Shown here piece by piece: positions 43,691 through 53,078 of a stretch of DNA of 64,000 bases. The stretch's first letter is position 1. Every line of letters begins with the position of its first letter. This DNA is from Nevskiaceae bacterium (GTDB lineage Bacteria; Pseudomonadota; Gammaproteobacteria; Steroidobacterales; Steroidobacteraceae). Both the position numbers and the translations under genes were made by a program. The notes under the pieces were generated by a model. It ran no database searches. It saw nothing but the letters and a program-made list of their open reading frames with translations, and was not told where the DNA came from. The stretch spans positions 1 through 64,000 of the forward strand of contig VEQP01000005.1 in NCBI GenBank assembly GCA_018883185.1, in the 5' to 3' direction.

Positions 43691-45514
43691 CTAGCCAAAC
43701 TCCGCGGGTGTCGTTGGATAGGCTTCGAGGACCGAACCTAGGCTTTCCTTGAGGGGGCTCAGCCAGGGGTCGAACTGCCGCCACTGATCGACCCCCTCGC
43801 GGTAGATGGGTCGGCGGACCTGCTCGGAACTCGCGGTGCGCACCGGTCGGTCGTTTTCGAAGAAACGCAGGCAACCGGGTTCGAACGGGAGGCCGCAGTA
43901 CTCGAGAAGCCGTCTCACCTCGGTCTCGGTGTCCTCGACCAGGTGTTCGTAGATCACCCGGTGCACGCGCCCGGGCATCACGGCATCGAAGTGGGCCATC
44001 AGCTCCACGTAGTCCCGGTAGTAACTGCCCATGTCGGCGAGGCCGTAGCTGAATCGCTGACCCTTGGCATACAGCTGCTTGAAGTTCGAAAAGCAGCAGC
44101 CGAGCGGGTGACGGCGCGCATCGATGATGCGAGCGTTGGGCAGGATGCTGTGGATCAGCCCCACGTGCAGGAAGTTGTTCGGCATCTTATCGATGAAGTG
44201 CGGCCGGTCCGTCTTGCGGTAGATCTGCGTGCCGCGCAGATAGCGTTCGCCGAGTTCGCGCAGCCCGGGCGCCTCGAGGCGGGCGAGTACCTCCGCGTAG
44301 CCCCGCAGTTCTGCATCGTCCGCGCGGGCGCGTAGGTCCCGGGCCAGAGTAATGATGTTGGGCAGTTCCGAGGTGCCTTCCACCGCCGAGTGGCTGGCCA
44401 AGATCTGTTCGACGAGCGTGGAGCCTGCGCGGGGCATGCCGAGGATGAAGATTGGCGCGTTCGAGTCATGTCCCTGCCCGCTGCGCTCGGCAAAGAACTC
44501 CCGCGTAAACAGGGTTTTCAGACGACGCATGCGCGCTCGGTTCAGCGGTTGATCGTAGGGCAGGCGCTTGCGCTGCTGTGAGTTGCCCTGCTCGTAGTGC
44601 TCAAAGGCAATCGCGGCTTCGCCTGCATCTTCGTGGGCTTTGCCTAGCGCAAAGTGGAAGTTCAACCGGTCGGCATCGCCCAAACGAGGGTCTGCCAGCC
44701 GCGCGCGCATCGTTGCAAGATCTTCTGCCGTAAAGCGGAAAGTCTTGAGGTTGGCGAGGCTCCAGTAGGCTTCGCCGAGCGTCGGCTCGCGGGCGATGCA
44801 CTGGCGGTAAGCAGCGATGCAGTCCTGCTGACGGCCCGCGGTTTTGAGCACATGACCGTAACTCAACCAAACTTTGGCGTTGGCCGGGTACTCGCGTAGC
44901 AGCTGCTCATACAGGGCGCAGGAGCGCTCGACTTCGCCGACATGGCTGAGCACTACCGCGTGCAGGTTGCGGTACCCCGGATTGCGCGGCTCGACGGCAA
45001 GCAGGCGCTCGAGTTCTTCGAGGGCCTCGGCTGCTTGATTACGTCGGTGCAGCAGTACCGCTCTGTTGTAGCGCGCTGCGGCAAAGTTCGGTGCGAGCTC
45101 CAGGCAACGCTTGAGCAAATGTTCCGCCGCTTGATCCTGGCCGCAGCGTACGGCGACCTCTGCCAACATGCGAATCGCAGCGACATCCGTCGGTGCTGTC
45201 TTGAGATGGCTCTTGAGCAGCCGTTCGGCCTGCGGGATGTCGTTGGCGAGCATGGCGGTGGCCGCTTGGCGCAGCATCGGATCGCGCGTCGCGCATTGCA
45301 CGTGGCGCGAGTAGGCGAGGGCTGCCTCCGCGGTCTGACCGATCGCCATGAGGTGATCCGCGAGTACCCGCCACGCCTCGGGGTGTTCGGGTTGTCGGCG
45401 AACGATCTCAAAAAGGACTTTAAGGGCGTCGTCGCCTTGACCGGCGGCAGCCAGTTGCCGCGCCTGTTCCAACGCGGTGTCGACCGAGTGTGTGGGTGCC
45501 GGTGCCTCGCCCAT
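43691..45514 (-). CDS. TPR-repeat sulfotransferase
   Basis: A 607-residue protein with an N-terminal array of TPR-like helices (residues about 10-310, with repeat cores such as WRVLADHLMAIGQTAEAALAY and VLLHRRNQAAEALEELERLL) followed by a PAPS-dependent sulfotransferase domain. The 5'-phosphosulfate loop GMPRAGSTLVEQ lies at 359-370, and IIDARRHPLGCCFSNFKQ gives the 3'-phosphate-binding region. Such proteins are frequent next to TonB receptors in proteobacteria, where they are thought to sulfate glycans, peptides or small molecules; the acceptor is unknown. No signal peptide is present. Confidence 0.85.
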   Translation of the reverse strand: MGEAPAPTHSVDTALEQARQLAAAGQGDDALKVLFEIVRRQPEHPEAWRVLADHLMAIGQTAEAALAYSRHVQCATRDPMLRQAATAMLANDIPQAERLLKSHLKTAPTDVAAIRMLAEVAVRCGQDQAAEHLLKRCLELAPNFAAARYNRAVLLHRRNQAAEALEELERLLAVEPRNPGYRNLHAVVLSHVGEVERSCALYEQLLREYPANAKVWLSYGHVLKTAGRQQDCIAAYRQCIAREPTLGEAYWSLANLKTFRFTAEDLATMRARLADPRLGDADRLNFHFALGKAHEDAGEAAIAFEHYEQGNSQQRKRLPYDQPLNRARMRRLKTLFTREFFAERSGQGHDSNAPIFILGMPRAGSTLVEQILASHSAVEGTSELPNIITLARDLRARADDAELRGYAEVLARLEAPGLRELGERYLRGTQIYRKTDRPHFIDKMPNNFLHVGLIHSILPNARIIDARRHPLGCCFSNFKQLYAKGQRFSYGLADMGSYYRDYVELMAHFDAVMPGRVHRVIYEHLVEDTETEVRRLLEYCGLPFEPGCLRFFENDRPVRTASSEQVRRPIYREGVDQWRQFDPWLSPLKESLGSVLEAYPTTPAEFG

Positions 45515-45543
45515 GAGGCCGCATGCTACCCGAAAGAAAGCGC

Positions 45544-47112
45544 CTAGACGTTCGAGTCGGGGGCGGCAGCCTTACGGCGTGCCATGAAATCGAGCAGCGC
45601 CTCGTCGATCGCGGGATCAAGCGGCGGAGGCACGTACTCTTCGAGCATGCGCTTGTACTGTCGGTTGGCCCGCTGCGCCATGTCGAGGGCGCCTTCGGCG
45701 TCCCACTGTTCGAAGCTGTTGTTATCGGCGAGCGGCGAGCGATAGAACGCGGTTTCGAAGTTGGCCTGCGTATGCGCGCAACCTAAGAAGTGCTTGCCGG
45801 GGCCGACCTCGTTGATGGCGTCCATCGCCTGGCCGTTCTCGGAGACATCCACGCCCGCGAGCATGGTGTGGAACATGCCCGCCTGATCGACATCCATCAT
45901 GAACTTCTCATAGCCCATGGTGAGGCCGCCTTCGAGCCAGCCTGCGGTGTGCAACACGAAATTCACGCCCGCGAGCACCGTGGGCAGCATGGTCTGTGCC
46001 GATTCGTAGGCGGCCTGCGCATCGGCAATCTTTGAAGCACAGAGGCCGCCGCCCGAGCGGAACGGCACGCCGAGTCGGCGGGCCAAGGCGCCCATCACGT
46101 ACAGCACGAGCGCGGGCTCCGGAGTGCCAAAGGTGGGCGCGCCGGACTGCATGGACATCGACGAGGCGAAGCTGCCGAAGATCACAGGAGCACCCGGATT
46201 CAGCAACTGCACGAGCGCCATGCCCGCCAGTGCCTCGGCGAGGGTCTGTGTGGCCGTGCCCGCCACCGTCACCGGTGCCATGGCCCCGGCGAGAATGAAC
46301 GGTGTGATGAGGCAGCCTTGGTTCGCACGCGCATAGACCTTGAGCGCCCCCAGCATCGTGGCGTCGTAGGTCATCGGCGAGTTGACATTGATGAGGCTGA
46401 CGAGCGCCGTATTCGGCTTGCCGCTGAGCGGATCGATGTAGCGCTCGCCCATCGCGATCTTCGCCATCTCGACGGAATCCTCGGCGCGCTCTGGTGCCGT
46501 GACCGAACCCATGAACGCCTTGTCGCTGTACTTGACGTGGCTGTACAGCATGTCGAGGTGGCGCTTGTTGACCGGCAGGTCCACCGGCTCGCAGATCGTG
46601 CCGCCCGAATGGTGCAGCGAGTTCGCCATGTAGGCGAGCTTTACGAAGTTACGGAAGTCCTCGATGCGCGCATAGCGGCGACCCTCGTCGAGGTTGCGCA
46701 CGAAGGGCGACCCGTAGGCCGGCACGAACACCGTGGTGTCGCCACCGATACGCACGTCGCGCGCCGGGTTGCGCGCGATCTGCGTGAACTCGCGGGGCGC
46801 GTTTCGCTGGATCAGCTCGCGGCACATGCCGCCCGGGAAGCGCACGCGTTCGCCATCGACCTGCGCGCCGGCCTTGCGGAAGATGTCGAGGACCTCGGGG
46901 TCCTCGCGGAACTCGATGCCGGTCTCCTCGAGGATGCGGTCGGCGTTGCGCTCGATGATCGCGAGGCCCTCTTCGCCCAACACCTCGAACCGCGGGATTT
47001 TTCGCACAATGTAGGGCGCAGAGGCCGCACCACGGGCCGTACGGGCCGCGCGCTTGGCGTCGCGGGCGCTGGGGCGACGGCCTGCGGCCGGAGTCGTCGA
47101 AGGGTCGGTCAT
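45544..47112 (-). CDS. Trimethylamine methyltransferase (MttB) family protein, non-pyrrolysine type (copy 1)
   Basis: A 522-residue MttB-superfamily methyltransferase. It has the family TIM-barrel blocks INVNSPMTYDATMLGAL, LAGAMAPVTVAGT, GAPVIFGSFASSMSMQSGAPTFGTPEP, SKIADAQAAYES and HTAGWLEGGLT. The frame is continuous, with no in-frame amber codon, so it is a non-Pyl member like MtgB and MtpB, which transfer one methyl from a betaine to a corrinoid protein. The N-terminus is basic, with a GRRPSARDAKRAAR stretch seen also in the gene at 63938. It is the last of a minus-strand run (SDR, MttB copy 2, FAD/GcvT, HMT-like). Substrate unknown. Confidence 0.9.
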   Translation of the reverse strand: MTDPSTTPAAGRRPSARDAKRAARTARGAASAPYIVRKIPRFEVLGEEGLAIIERNADRILEETGIEFREDPEVLDIFRKAGAQVDGERVRFPGGMCRELIQRNAPREFTQIARNPARDVRIGGDTTVFVPAYGSPFVRNLDEGRRYARIEDFRNFVKLAYMANSLHHSGGTICEPVDLPVNKRHLDMLYSHVKYSDKAFMGSVTAPERAEDSVEMAKIAMGERYIDPLSGKPNTALVSLINVNSPMTYDATMLGALKVYARANQGCLITPFILAGAMAPVTVAGTATQTLAEALAGMALVQLLNPGAPVIFGSFASSMSMQSGAPTFGTPEPALVLYVMGALARRLGVPFRSGGGLCASKIADAQAAYESAQTMLPTVLAGVNFVLHTAGWLEGGLTMGYEKFMMDVDQAGMFHTMLAGVDVSENGQAMDAINEVGPGKHFLGCAHTQANFETAFYRSPLADNNSFEQWDAEGALDMAQRANRQYKRMLEEYVPPPLDPAIDEALLDFMARRKAAAPDSNV

Positions 47113-47207
47113 GATTCAAAAATTATGGGCAGGCCGGGGGGTAGGGACTGACCCAGAAGCGGCATCCACGTGTCTACTCACGTCACCCGAGACGAAGCGG
47201 TCGGTTT

Positions 47208-48143
47208 TCAGCTGGGGTGTTGCTGCCGCAGCGCGGCGATGTGCGCCGGGCCCACGCCGCAACAGCCGCCGAGCGCGTGCGCACCCAGCCTGCGCCATTC
47301 GCGGGAGAGCGCCGCATATTCATCGGGCGGCGCGATGCCGATGAACTTCCAGTCCGGCGCTTCGTAGCGTCCGCATTCCGGGTAGGCGGCCGTTGGGCCG
47401 GACCAGTGGCGGCGCAGCACCTCGAGTGCGGGCAGCGTGTCGTCCACCGAGGTGTGCATGATGGCCATGGCGTCGGGCTTGAGCGCAGCGAGACCCGCCG
47501 CCACCGGGTCGAGGTCGGCGTCCGGTCGTCCGAAGCCAACCAGACGCCCGTCCGCTGCGCGCTCCACCGAGAGGCCGATCCACACCGGCAGACCACTCGC
47601 GAGCGCGGCCTCGCAGGCCCAGAGTGAGTAATCGAGGTCGCGCATCATTTCCATCATGATGAAGTCGGCACCGCCCGCGCGCAGGCTCGCGGCCTTGCGC
47701 GCGAATAGGGCGCGGGCCTCGGCCTCGCTCCAGCCGTGGTCGAGCTGCGTGCGATCGGACCCGGGCACGGTGGGTCGCATGGTGGACATCGACCCTGCGA
47801 CTACCAGGCGCGCGGCGTGCGGGTCGGCCGCCGCCGCCTCGCGCGCGACGGTGAGCGCGAGGGCATCGATGCGTTCCATTTCATCCAGCCGACCAAAGAA
47901 TTCCAGCAGTAGCGGACTGCTGGCGAAGGTATTGGCGGTAACGACTTCGGCGCCTGCGGCCAGATAAGTCCGATGCACCTCGCGCACGATTTGTGGATGC
48001 GTGAGGTTCGCCTCCGCGCACCAGAGTGCAGTGCTCATCGGTGCGCCTTGGCGCTGAATTTCGGTGCCCACGCCGCCATCGAGCAGGACGCATTCCCCCT
48101 CTCGCAGGCGATGCAACAGGGCCGCGTAGGTAGCGGTGGCCAT
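47208..48143 (-). CDS. Homocysteine S-methyltransferase family protein (altered zinc site)
   Basis: A 311-residue TIM-barrel protein of the MmuM/BHMT family: LLDGGVGTEIQRQG, ANTFASSPLLL, and the zinc-binding GGCCG (C294, C295). The first zinc cysteine of the family, normally in a GVNC motif, is not present; the corresponding segment reads AIMHTS with His230. Relatives move a methyl from betaine or S-methylmethionine to homocysteine, producing methionine. The gene starts 18 bases after the FAD/GcvT dehydrogenase and 95 bases before the MttB copy 1 gene, on the same strand. A betaine:homocysteine methyltransferase-like activity would fit, but the changed ligand needs testing. Confidence 0.82.
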   Translation of the reverse strand: MATATYAALLHRLREGECVLLDGGVGTEIQRQGAPMSTALWCAEANLTHPQIVREVHRTYLAAGAEVVTANTFASSPLLLEFFGRLDEMERIDALALTVAREAAAADPHAARLVVAGSMSTMRPTVPGSDRTQLDHGWSEAEARALFARKAASLRAGGADFIMMEMMRDLDYSLWACEAALASGLPVWIGLSVERAADGRLVGFGRPDADLDPVAAGLAALKPDAMAIMHTSVDDTLPALEVLRRHWSGPTAAYPECGRYEAPDWKFIGIAPPDEYAALSREWRRLGAHALGGCCGVGPAHIAALRQQHPS

Positions 48144-48161
48144 CGGCGCGGACTTCCTCGC

Positions 48162-50573
48162 TCAGGTGCGCATGCGCGAGCCGCTCGGATCGAAAGCGGG
48201 CTCGCTCAGTCGCACGGCCGGTCGACGATCACCGATCAGCTCCACCGCGAAACCCGTAGTCGCCGCCGCCGAGGCGGTGTCGACATAGCCGAGCGCCAGC
48301 GACTTGCCCACCGAGTGCCCATAGGCGCCCGAGGTCACCCAGCCCACAACCTTGTCGTTGAGCCAGATCGGCTCGTCAGCGATGGCATCGCAATCGCGCG
48401 CATCGATCTCGAGCGTGATCAACTTGCGTGCGCCACCTTGGGTCTTCTCGGCGAGAGCCGCATCGCGTCCGACGAACTCGGGCTTCTTGAGATCGACGAA
48501 GCGGTCGAGGCCCGCTTCGAAGGGGCCGTAGATGGGGCGGTACTCGCGCGCCCAACTGCCGAAGCTTTTCTCCATGCGCATGGCGTTGAGGGCCCGGCCA
48601 CCGAAGTGGCGTAGTCCGAGCGGTTTACCGGCTTCGAGCAAACGGTCGTAGAGGGTGCGCTGGAACTCGTTCTTGACCCAGATTTCGTAGCCGAGATCGC
48701 CGGTGAAGGAGAGTCGACCGACGAGCGCCGGCACGAGGCCGACATCCATGGCGCCAAAGGACATGAATGGGAAGGCCTTGGTGCCGAGGTCCTCGTCCAC
48801 CAAAGACTGCAGCAGCTCGCGCGAGGCCGGCCCTGCGATCGAGAAGCCGAGCCACTCCATCGCACAGGCGCGCACTTGCACGTCGAAGCCGGCGGTGCGT
48901 GCCTCGAACCAGCGCTGGTAGAAACGCTCGGCGGCGTAGGTACCGACCAGTAGGAAGCGCTCGGCATTGATGCGGCACATGGTGAAATCGCCGATCAAGC
49001 GGCCGCGATCATTGAGCATCGGGGTGAGGGCAACGCGACCTATGGCTGGAACTTTGTTGGCCATGATGGTGGCGAGCCAACGCTCGGCATCGCGTCCGGT
49101 CACTTCGAACTTGCCGTAGTTGGAGATCTCGATCAACCCGACGGCATCACGCACTGCGCGGCATTCCGCCCCGACATGTGCGTGGGCGCTCGAACGGCGG
49201 AAAGTGACTTCCTCCTCCGCAGGCGTGCCCTTGGGCGCAAACCACAGCGCATGCTCGAGGCCGCAGTAATCGCCCCACAGCGGATTTTCAGCCTGCATGC
49301 GATCGTAGACCGGCGTCGTCTTGAGTGGTCGCGCGGCCGGCAGTTCCTCGTTGGGGAAGCGGATGCGGAAGCGGCGGGAGTAGTTCTCGCGCACCTTGGT
49401 GTTGGTGTACCGACGGGTCGCCCATTCGCCGTAGCGAGCGACATCCATGCCCCAGATGTCGGCGCCCGGATCGCCGTCCACCATCCAGTGCGAGAGGGCG
49501 AGGCCGACGCCGCCGCCCTGGCTGAAGCCGGCCATCACGCCGCACGCGACCCAGAAATTCCGCAGACCCGGCACAGGCCCCACGAGCGGATTGCCGTCAG
49601 GTGCGAAGGTGAAGGGGCCGTTGACGATTTTGCGAATGCCGACTTCACCGAGGCGCGGGAAGTGTTTAAAGCCCACTTCGAGACTCGGCGCAATGCGTTC
49701 GAGATCGTTGGGCAGCAGGTCCTGGCCGAAATCCCAAGGCGTCGTACGCGGCGACCAGGGCACGCCCGCCCTTTCGTAGGTGCCAAGCAGCACGCCGCCG
49801 CGCTCTTGGCGCATGTAGATCTCGCCCTCGAAATCGATGACGTGCAGCAGTTCAGGTTGACCTGCGAGCTCTGGCAGATCATCGGTGATGATGTACTGGT
49901 GCTCCATGGCGAGGATCGGCAGTTCGAGTCCCACCATGCGGCCGACTTCGCGAGCCCATAGACCGCCGGCATTGACCACGTGCTCCGCGTGCACGTTGCC
50001 CTGCTCGGTGATCACGTCCCAGCTGCCGTCGACGCGCTGCTTCAAATCGAGCACGCGGCACTGACGCACGATCTCGGCGCCGCCGATTTGCGCTGATTTG
50101 GCGTACGCATGCGTGACGCCATACGGGTCGACATGCCCCTCGATCGGATCGTAGATGGCGCCGACGAAATGGCGCTCATCGAGCAGCGGGAAGCGTTTTT
50201 TGGTCTCCGCCATGTCGATGAGCTCGAGGTCCATGCCAAGGTAGCGACCTCGTGCGACGGTCATCTTCAGCCAGTCGAGTCGCTCCGGTGTGCCGGCGAG
50301 CATCAGTCCGCCAGTGATGTGCAGGCCGCAGGATTGACCAGAGATCTGCTCGAGTTCGCGGTACAGGTTGATCGTGTACTGCTGCAACTTCGCAACGTTC
50401 GGGTCTCCGTTGACGGTGTGCATGCCGCCAGCGGCATGCCAGGTGGAGCCTGAGGTGAGTTCCGCCCGCTCGATGAGCATGACATCGCGCCAGCCCGCCT
50501 TGGTCAGGTGGTACAACACGCTGACGCCGACTACGCCGCCGCCGATCACCACTACTTGTGCCGTGTTCTTCAT
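48162..50573 (-). CDS. FAD-dependent dehydrogenase with GcvT domain (dimethylglycine/sarcosine dehydrogenase-like, copy 2)
   Basis: An 803-residue paralog of the gene at 250-2709. The FAD motif is GGGVVG (11-16), and H46 in STWHAAG is the probable covalent flavin attachment. The central oxidase domain is followed from about residue 420 by a GcvT folate domain (YGKFEVTGRDAERWL, GFSIAGPASRELLQ, LGYEIWVKNEFQ). Both copies share the KxTPVYDRMQ/[13 protein letters not shown]-type linker. It probably oxidises an N-methyl group left after the MttB step and loads methylene-THF. Its neighbours are an MttB-type gene on each side (copies 2 and 1) and an HMT-like gene. Substrate not identified. Confidence 0.88.
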   Translation of the reverse strand: MKNTAQVVVIGGGVVGVSVLYHLTKAGWRDVMLIERAELTSGSTWHAAGGMHTVNGDPNVAKLQQYTINLYRELEQISGQSCGLHITGGLMLAGTPERLDWLKMTVARGRYLGMDLELIDMAETKKRFPLLDERHFVGAIYDPIEGHVDPYGVTHAYAKSAQIGGAEIVRQCRVLDLKQRVDGSWDVITEQGNVHAEHVVNAGGLWAREVGRMVGLELPILAMEHQYIITDDLPELAGQPELLHVIDFEGEIYMRQERGGVLLGTYERAGVPWSPRTTPWDFGQDLLPNDLERIAPSLEVGFKHFPRLGEVGIRKIVNGPFTFAPDGNPLVGPVPGLRNFWVACGVMAGFSQGGGVGLALSHWMVDGDPGADIWGMDVARYGEWATRRYTNTKVRENYSRRFRIRFPNEELPAARPLKTTPVYDRMQAENPLWGDYCGLEHALWFAPKGTPAEEEVTFRRSSAHAHVGAECRAVRDAVGLIEISNYGKFEVTGRDAERWLATIMANKVPAIGRVALTPMLNDRGRLIGDFTMCRINAERFLLVGTYAAERFYQRWFEARTAGFDVQVRACAMEWLGFSIAGPASRELLQSLVDEDLGTKAFPFMSFGAMDVGLVPALVGRLSFTGDLGYEIWVKNEFQRTLYDRLLEAGKPLGLRHFGGRALNAMRMEKSFGSWAREYRPIYGPFEAGLDRFVDLKKPEFVGRDAALAEKTQGGARKLITLEIDARDCDAIADEPIWLNDKVVGWVTSGAYGHSVGKSLALGYVDTASAAATTGFAVELIGDRRPAVRLSEPAFDPSGSRMRT

Positions 50574-50594
50574 GTTCGATCTCTTCTGTCTGTG

Positions 50595-52157
50595 TTAACT
50601 CACCGGGGGCGCGCCGCCCTCGGCTGTTCGGCGGGCGACGTAATCATTGAGTGCATCGACTACCGCCGGATCACGTGGCGGCGGCTGGTAGGCATCGACG
50701 ACCTGACGCCAGATTTCCGCCGCGCGCTCGGTGGCGGTCTTGCCGCCCGCCGCCTCCCAGTTACCGAAGTTCTGCCAGTCCGACACCAGCGGTGAATAGA
50801 ACGCCGTGCGATAGCGTGCCATGGTGTGGGCACACCCAAAGAAATGACCGCCTGCGCCCACTTCTGCTACGGCATCGAGTGCGATGTCGTCAGCGGTAGC
50901 GCCGACAGGCTGGAAGACCTCGGCGAACATTTGCAGCATTTCGATGTCGAGAATGAATTTCTCGTACGAGGTCGTCAGTCCGCCCTCGAGCCAGCCAGCC
51001 GCATGCAGGATGTAGTTGCAGCCGCCCATTAGCGCGCCCCAAAGACTCATCTGCGACTCGTAGGCGGATTGCGCATCGGCACAGTTGGAGGCCGTTGCAT
51101 TCGAGGAACGCCACGGTAGTCCGATATGTCTTGCGAGCTGACCGGCGCCGAACGCCGCCTTGACGTACTCCGGCGTGCCGAAGGCCGGCGAACCCGATTT
51201 CATGTCAACGTTCGAAGTGAAGCTGCCGTAGATGATGGGCGCGCCCGGTCGCACCATCTGCGCCAAGCACAAGCCCGCCAAGGCTTCGGCGTGCGCCAGT
51301 GTCAGCGCACCTGCGATCGTGACAGGCGCCATGGCGCCGGCGAGCGTGAAGGGCGTGATGATCAGTACTTGCCCTGCCGCGGCGTAATCCATGATGCCGT
51401 TGGCCATCGGGATGTCGAGCTGCAGCGGCGAGTTCGTATTGATGATGGTGGTGACGCAGGGCCGCGAACGGAATTCTTCTTCGGTGAGTCCGTAGGCGAT
51501 GCGGATCATCTCGAAGTTGTCGACGGTCTGCCCCGGGCCGCGCGCATAGACCTTCGGGATTTTGTCCGACATCAAGAGCATCGCGCGAGTGGTTTCGAGG
51601 TGGCGGAACTGGACGGGAATGTCCTGCGGCTCGACCAACCCGCCGAGCCCATGCATCACTTCGAAGCTCTGACAGATTTTGATGATGTTGCAGAAGTCCT
51701 CGAAGGAGCCTGCGCGCTTGCCGCGCGTCGTGTCCATGATGTTCGGTGGACCGGAGGTGGGCGCAAACATAACGTGCTTGCCCCACACCGGCATGTCGAA
51801 TTCCGGTCGCGCGGCACGCAAGACGATTTCCTGCGGCGCGAGGGCGAGGCATTGTTCGACGAGTCCGCGGTCAAGCCGAACAGTGAGAGTCGACTCATCC
51901 ACTTGGCCGCCACCGCGGCGGTAGGCTTCCCGAGCTTCGGGCAGCAGCACCCGCATGCCCTGATTTTCGAGCATGGTCAGCGCACTGGCGTGGATTGCGG
52001 CGACTTGATCGTCGGAGAATACTTTGAGCGGCTCGAACGGATTGACGAGATGTCGGTAACGCGACTGTCGCGAGGGTGTGTCGGCCACCGGTGCCGCGGC
52101 ACGTCGACGCGGGCGGCGTTCGGCCGTTGACGGAGCGTCCTGCGCGGGGTCATTCAT
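50595..52157 (-). CDS. Trimethylamine methyltransferase (MttB) family protein, non-pyrrolysine type (copy 2)
   Basis: A 520-residue MttB-superfamily member, more divergent than copies 1 and 3. Shared blocks are INTNSPLQLDIPMANGIM, LAGAMAPVTIAG, GAPIIYGSFTSNVDMKSGSPAFGTPE, CADAQSAYESQ and HAAGWLEGGLTTSYEKF. No in-frame amber codon occurs. The N-terminal PRRRAAAP stretch is basic. Its start overlaps the SDR stop by eight bases, and the FAD/GcvT dehydrogenase follows after 21 bases, so they form one operon. A different methylated substrate from copies 1 and 3 is likely from its divergence. Confidence 0.9.
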   Translation of the reverse strand: MNDPAQDAPSTAERRPRRRAAAPVADTPSRQSRYRHLVNPFEPLKVFSDDQVAAIHASALTMLENQGMRVLLPEAREAYRRGGGQVDESTLTVRLDRGLVEQCLALAPQEIVLRAARPEFDMPVWGKHVMFAPTSGPPNIMDTTRGKRAGSFEDFCNIIKICQSFEVMHGLGGLVEPQDIPVQFRHLETTRAMLLMSDKIPKVYARGPGQTVDNFEMIRIAYGLTEEEFRSRPCVTTIINTNSPLQLDIPMANGIMDYAAAGQVLIITPFTLAGAMAPVTIAGALTLAHAEALAGLCLAQMVRPGAPIIYGSFTSNVDMKSGSPAFGTPEYVKAAFGAGQLARHIGLPWRSSNATASNCADAQSAYESQMSLWGALMGGCNYILHAAGWLEGGLTTSYEKFILDIEMLQMFAEVFQPVGATADDIALDAVAEVGAGGHFFGCAHTMARYRTAFYSPLVSDWQNFGNWEAAGGKTATERAAEIWRQVVDAYQPPPRDPAVVDALNDYVARRTAEGGAPPVS

Positions 52158-52965
52158 CAGCTGGCATCCTCATTGAAGTTCCGGGTTGACGTGTCCGACG
52201 CCGCAACGACTCCCAGCCGAGATCCGCCGACCAGCCGCCGTCCACCGGCAGGCTGACGCCGTTGATGAAGGCGCTGTGGTCGCTGGCAAGAAAGTCGATC
52301 GCTGCAGCCACATCCCCCGGGTAGGCGAAGCGCGCCATGGGTACCCGATCGATGATGTCGGCGTCGCTGTAGTTGCCCGCGCCTTGATCGGCTACGTCCA
52401 TCTCGGTCTTGATCCAACCGGGGCACACTGCATTCACGCGAACGCCGCGCCCGCCCCATTCGGCAGCCAGGGTTCGGGTGAGGCCAATCAGACCGTGTTT
52501 CGAGGCGTTATAGGCGCTGCGATGTGCCACGGCACCGAGTCCTGCGACCGAGGCGACGTTGATGATGCTGCCATGAGCTCGCGCGAGCATTTGCTTACCG
52601 AACTCGCGGCACAGCAGAAAGGGGCCGAGCAAATTGACGTCCATGACGCGACGCCACTGCGCGGCCGTCAGGTGCTCTGCCGGAATGATTTGACTGATGC
52701 CGGCGTTGTTCACCAACACCGCGGCGCCTCCGAGGGTACTGGCTACCACGGTGGCGGCACGTTGTACGAAGGTCTCATCGGCGATGTCGCCGCTGAGGCC
52801 TTCGGCAGTGTGGCCCTGCGAGCGCAACTCGGTGAGCACGGCATCGAGCGGTTGCAGATCGAGCAGCATCACGGCGAAGCCAGCCTCTGCTAGCTTGTGT
52901 GCTGTCACCCGACCGAGACCCTGGGCCGCACCCGTGATGACCGCCGTTCGCTGCTGCGTGTTCAT
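52150..52965 (-). CDS. SDR-family oxidoreductase in the betaine operon
   Basis: A 271-residue classical SDR: TGAAQGLGRVTA cofactor motif, NNAG (residues about 88-91), catalytic Ser in NVASVAG, and YNASK with the active Tyr and Lys. The C-terminal FINGVSLPVDGGW is standard. ATG 52965 is preferred over the open frame upstream because the translation then begins three residues before the Rossmann core. It is the first gene of the operon with MttB copy 2, the FAD/GcvT dehydrogenase and the HMT-like gene. It could oxidise a hydroxylated betaine such as carnitine or a hydroxyproline betaine, unproven. Confidence 0.85.
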   Translation of the reverse strand: MNTQQRTAVITGAAQGLGRVTAHKLAEAGFAVMLLDLQPLDAVLTELRSQGHTAEGLSGDIADETFVQRAATVVASTLGGAAVLVNNAGISQIIPAEHLTAAQWRRVMDVNLLGPFLLCREFGKQMLARAHGSIINVASVAGLGAVAHRSAYNASKHGLIGLTRTLAAEWGGRGVRVNAVCPGWIKTEMDVADQGAGNYSDADIIDRVPMARFAYPGDVAAAIDFLASDHSAFINGVSLPVDGGWSADLGWESLRRRTRQPGTSMRMPADE

Positions 52966-53078
52966 TAGGCTGAAGATTATGCCGCTGGAGACGAAATCGG
53001 GCGGGGCGCAATCAAGCAAGTGAGGGTCGCTTTCCAGTCGTGTGATGCTCACTCTGTGGGCTAGCATCCGGCCGCATC
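52966..53078. promoter_or_regulatory. Divergent intergenic region between the SDR/MttB operon and the enolase-superfamily gene
   Basis: These 113 bases contain promoters for both directions. On the minus strand a CATAAT-like -10 element lies around 52976-52981, near the SDR start, so a very short leader is possible. No clear operator was recognised. Confidence 0.35.
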
